DNA of 7,817 bases from Asanoa sp040654855 (GTDB lineage Bacteria; Actinomycetota; Actinomycetes; Mycobacteriales; Micromonosporaceae): NCBI RefSeq assembly GCF_040654855.1, contig NZ_JBFAIU010000351.1, positions 1 to 7,817 on the forward strand. The letters run 5' to 3'. A program made the position numbers and the translations under genes. Shown here in pieces: positions 6,080 to 7,817 of this stretch (its first letter is position 1; each line of letters begins with the position of its first letter). The notes beneath the pieces are model-generated. The model worked only from the letters and a program-made list of their open reading frames with translations, had not been told where the DNA came from and made no database searches.

Positions 6080-6628
6080 GTGATTTCCCGCGCGCACGTC
6101 GCCGAGGTGGTCGCGAGCTACCTGGCGCGTCACCCGGCCGAGGCCGTCCGGCTGGCTCCGCTCTCGCACGCGCTGGCCGGGGGAGGCGACATCGTCTCCC
6201 GAAAGACCTTCGTGCCCGGTCACGTGACCGCGTCGGCGGTCGTGCTCGACCCGGCCGGGCGGATGCTGCACATCCGGCACAACGTGTTCAACAAGTGGCT
6301 GCAGCCCGGCGGCCACCTCGAGCCGGGCGACACCACGCTGCGCGCCGCCGCGGTCCGCGAGGTCGAGGAGGAGACCGGCATTCCGGCGGCGCTGCTCAGC
6401 TTGGTCGACGACCTGCCGTGCGACATCGGCGTGCACGCGATCGCGGCCAACCCCGCGAAGGGCGAGGACGCGCACCACCACTTCGACGTCCGCTACCGGT
6501 TCACCACGGTCGCCGACCCGCGGACCAGGGTGCAGGCCGACGAGGTGCACGGCATCGCCTGGCTGCCACCGGACGAGGTCGAGGTGGAGTTCCGTGCCAA
6601 GGTGCGCTCCTGGGCGGCCGTGCGATGA
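6080..6628 (+). CDS. Nudix hydrolase
   Basis: The 182-residue protein belongs to the Nudix family, which hydrolyses nucleoside diphosphates linked to another group in the cytoplasm using Mg2+. A helical lead of about 45 residues precedes the fold. The Nudix box is residues 78-101: GGHLEPGD, then REVEEETGI. Compared with the canonical G-x5-E-x7-REUxEExGU, the first Glu is Asp (D84) and there is one extra residue before R93. I recall this GHxEPGD variant in other actinobacterial Nudix proteins, so the protein is probably active; E94, E97 and E98 are all present. The GTG at 6080 has AGGA about eight bases upstream, and the gap after the reductase is only 22 bases. Its stop overlaps the next ATG by four bases. 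Substrate is unknown. Sanitising oxidised nucleotides or a metabolic pyrophosphatase role are possible. Confidence 0.88.
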   Translation: MISRAHVAEVVASYLARHPAEAVRLAPLSHALAGGGDIVSRKTFVPGHVTASAVVLDPAGRMLHIRHNVFNKWLQPGGHLEPGDTTLRAAAVREVEEETGIPAALLSLVDDLPCDIGVHAIAANPAKGEDAHHHFDVRYRFTTVADPRTRVQADEVHGIAWLPPDEVEVEFRAKVRSWAAVR

Positions 6629-7176
6629 CCGTCGACTGGGGACGGCTGGTGATCGGCCAGCTCGAGTTCTACTGGGACACGCACCTGCGGCCGCGCCTCG
6701 ACGGGCTCACCGACGAGGAGTACGCGTGGGAGCCGGTGGCCGGCTGCTGGAGCGTGCGCCGCGGCGCCGACGGGCTGCACCGGGCCGACGGGCCGTGGCC
6801 GGCGGAGGGCGAGGGACCGCCGGTGACCACGATCGCGTGGCGGCTGGCCCACATCGCGCTCAACTTCCACACCCGGTGGAGCACGTTCTTCGCCGACCAC
6901 GACGCGGGCGACATGTTCGATCCCCGGCACATCCCCGCCGACCTGCCCGGCGGCGCCGCCGACGCGCTGGCGTTCCTCGACGACGCCTACCGGCGGTGGC
7001 ACACCGCGATCACCGGGCTCGACGCCGAGGCGCTGGAGCGCCCCCTCGGCGGCCGCGGCGCCTGGTTCGCCAAGGACCCGATGGTCGCGCTGATCGTCCA
7101 CGTCAACCGCGAGACCATGCACCACGGCGGCGAGGTCGGCGTCCTCCGCGACCTCTACCGCGCCGGCCTCCGCTAG
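6625..7176 (+). CDS. DinB-family protein (DinB_2-like putative metalloprotein)
   Basis: The 183-residue protein fits the DinB/YfiT four-helix-bundle superfamily. Its members bind a divalent metal through histidines; some transfer mycothiol or bacillithiol, and most are uncharacterised. Family landmarks are CWSVRR (41-46), TTIAWRLAHIA (68-78) with candidate ligand H76, and HVNRETMHHGGEVGVLRDLY (159-178) with candidate ligands H159 and H166/H167. It is soluble, without signal peptide. The ATG at 6625 sits within ATGA overlapping the Nudix stop, which implies translational coupling; the frame open upstream to 6295 is a shadow of the Nudix gene. As actinomycetes use mycothiol, a thiol-transferase role in detoxification is a plausible inference but is not shown. 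The gene ends three bases before the stop of the convergent sigma factor gene. Confidence 0.85.
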   Translation: MTVDWGRLVIGQLEFYWDTHLRPRLDGLTDEEYAWEPVAGCWSVRRGADGLHRADGPWPAEGEGPPVTTIAWRLAHIALNFHTRWSTFFADHDAGDMFDPRHIPADLPGGAADALAFLDDAYRRWHTAITGLDAEALERPLGGRGAWFAKDPMVALIVHVNRETMHHGGEVGVLRDLYRAGLR

Positions 7177-7191
7177 GGCCTAGGCCGGTGT
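7160..7191. terminator. Hairpin shared by the convergent DinB and sigma factor genes, possible bidirectional terminator
   Basis: CGCCGGCCT (7161-7169) pairs with AGGCCGGTG (7182-7190): eight Watson-Crick pairs and one G-U wobble around a 12-base loop. The DinB stop codon is in the loop, and the sigma factor stop begins in the loop and ends in the right arm. No T-tract follows on either strand, so this is not a classic intrinsic terminator, but tail-less hairpins are common between convergent genes in GC-rich actinomycetes. Confidence 0.45.
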
Positions 7192-7817
7192 CGGTCGCAG
7201 GACCGGCGGATAGCCGAAGCGGTCCACGTGGTCCGCGCCGATGAACAGGACGATGCAGGCCAGGCCCGTGGGGGTCGGCGAGAGCAGGACCACGCCGAAG
7301 GCCGCGCCGTCGCGGTAGACCACCACCGCCGGCTGGTCGTTGGCGGTGACGGGGAACATCGCCCACTCGCCGCGCGTGCCCAGCACCGACGCCAGGTAGG
7401 GCACACAGGTCGCCTTGCCGGCGAACCACGTGCGCGATGGGACCACCTCGAGCGTGGCGTCCTTGCGCAGGGCCTCCTCCAGCGCGGTCAGGTCGCTGTT
7501 GACGAACGCCGACATGTACGCGTCGAGCTGCGCCCGCGCCTCCGGCGAGTCCGGATCGGACAGTGGCTCGCCGCGGGCCGCGTCCAGCCGGGCCCGGGCC
7601 CGTTGCAGGCTGCTCTTCACCGCCGCCACCGAGATGTCCAACATGGACGCCACCTCGGCCGCCGGGAACTCCAGCACCTCGCGCATCAGCAGCACCGCCC
7701 GCTGCCGGGGTGGCAGCAGCTGCAGGCTCGCGACCAGTGCCAGCCGCAGGGTCTCCCGCCGCACCACGGTGTCGGCCGGGTCGTCGGGCAACGGCTGCAG
7801 CCACGGCACGTCCAGGT
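7180..7817 (-). CDS. ECF sigma factor with SnoaL-like C-terminal domain (SigG/SigX5-like), N-terminus outside window
   Basis: The visible 211 residues are the C-terminal part of an extracytoplasmic-function sigma factor; region 2, which binds the -10 element and core polymerase, lies beyond the right edge. The linker begins LDVPWLQPLPD, a signature I associate with the TIGR02960 (SigG/SigX5) group. Region 4 follows: LALVASLQLLPPRQRAVLLM, then EVASMLDISVAAVKSSLQRA as the helix-turn-helix reading the -35 element. After a short linker, from LDAYMSAFVNSDLTALEEAL to the end is a SnoaL/NTF2-like domain (WFAGKA, AAFGVVLLSPT, IVLFIGAD), which in such sigma factors is thought to modulate activity in place of a separate anti-sigma factor. 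The stop is TAG (7182-7180 on the minus strand). The GTG at 7809 is internal, not the start, since the frame is open to the window edge and the motif continues through it. Confidence 0.88.
   Translation of the reverse strand, partial: LDVPWLQPLPDDPADTVVRRETLRLALVASLQLLPPRQRAVLLMREVLEFPAAEVASMLDISVAAVKSSLQRARARLDAARGEPLSDPDSPEARAQLDAYMSAFVNSDLTALEEALRKDATLEVVPSRTWFAGKATCVPYLASVLGTRGEWAMFPVTANDQPAVVVYRDGAAFGVVLLSPTPTGLACIVLFIGADHVDRFGYPPVLRPTPA

Noticed and set aside
5516..6550. 344-codon minus-strand open frame across the reductase and Nudix genes
   Set aside because: Arg/Pro/Ala-rich shadow spanning two real genes on the other strand.

Overview
The window is very GC-rich with strongly GC-biased third codon positions, GTG starts and densely packed genes with 4-base stop/start overlaps. 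This points to an actinomycete. A Micromonosporaceae-like or Streptomyces-like soil organism is a reasonable guess, but nothing here fixes the genus.

Layout. Bases 1-329 hold the 3' end of an unrecognised plus-strand gene. Bases 407-630 hold a decayed plus-strand gene: a signal peptide, then an out-of-frame C-terminal tail. On the minus strand, read from right to left, are a membrane acyltransferase (3862-2744), a VanX-type D-Ala-D-Ala dipeptidase overlapping it by 4 bases (2747-2103), and a Tat-exported GH43 glycosidase with a C-terminal AbfB (CBM42) arabinose-binding domain (1993-620). The glycosidase has its own promoter region with a LacI-type operator. A 132-base divergent intergenic region with a 29-bp dyad then separates the acyltransferase from a plus-strand run: LacI-family regulator (3995-5011), maleylacetate reductase-like enzyme (5008-6057, 4-base overlap), Nudix hydrolase (6080-6628) and DinB-family protein (6625-7176, 4-base overlap). 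The right edge holds a minus-strand, window-truncated ECF sigma factor with a SnoaL-like tail. Its stop codon lies 3 bases past the DinB stop, inside a shared hairpin.

How the genes may work together. The GH43 enzyme probably releases arabinose or xylose from plant polysaccharide outside the cell and is probably repressed by a LacI protein. The LacI gene 2 kb away is an obvious but unproven candidate. That regulator is translationally linked to an enzyme normally associated with the lower pathway of hydroxyquinol/resorcinol or chloroaromatic breakdown, although no ring-cleavage dioxygenase is in view. The acyltransferase-VanX pair looks like an envelope-related unit: acylation of a surface or secreted molecule plus cytoplasmic D-Ala-D-Ala hydrolysis, without vanH or vanA genes beside it. 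I see no mobile element, CRISPR array, tRNA or rRNA. I do not see a clearly new system. The most unusual points are the AT3-VanX coupling, the orphan LacI-reductase pair, and the two candidate operators.
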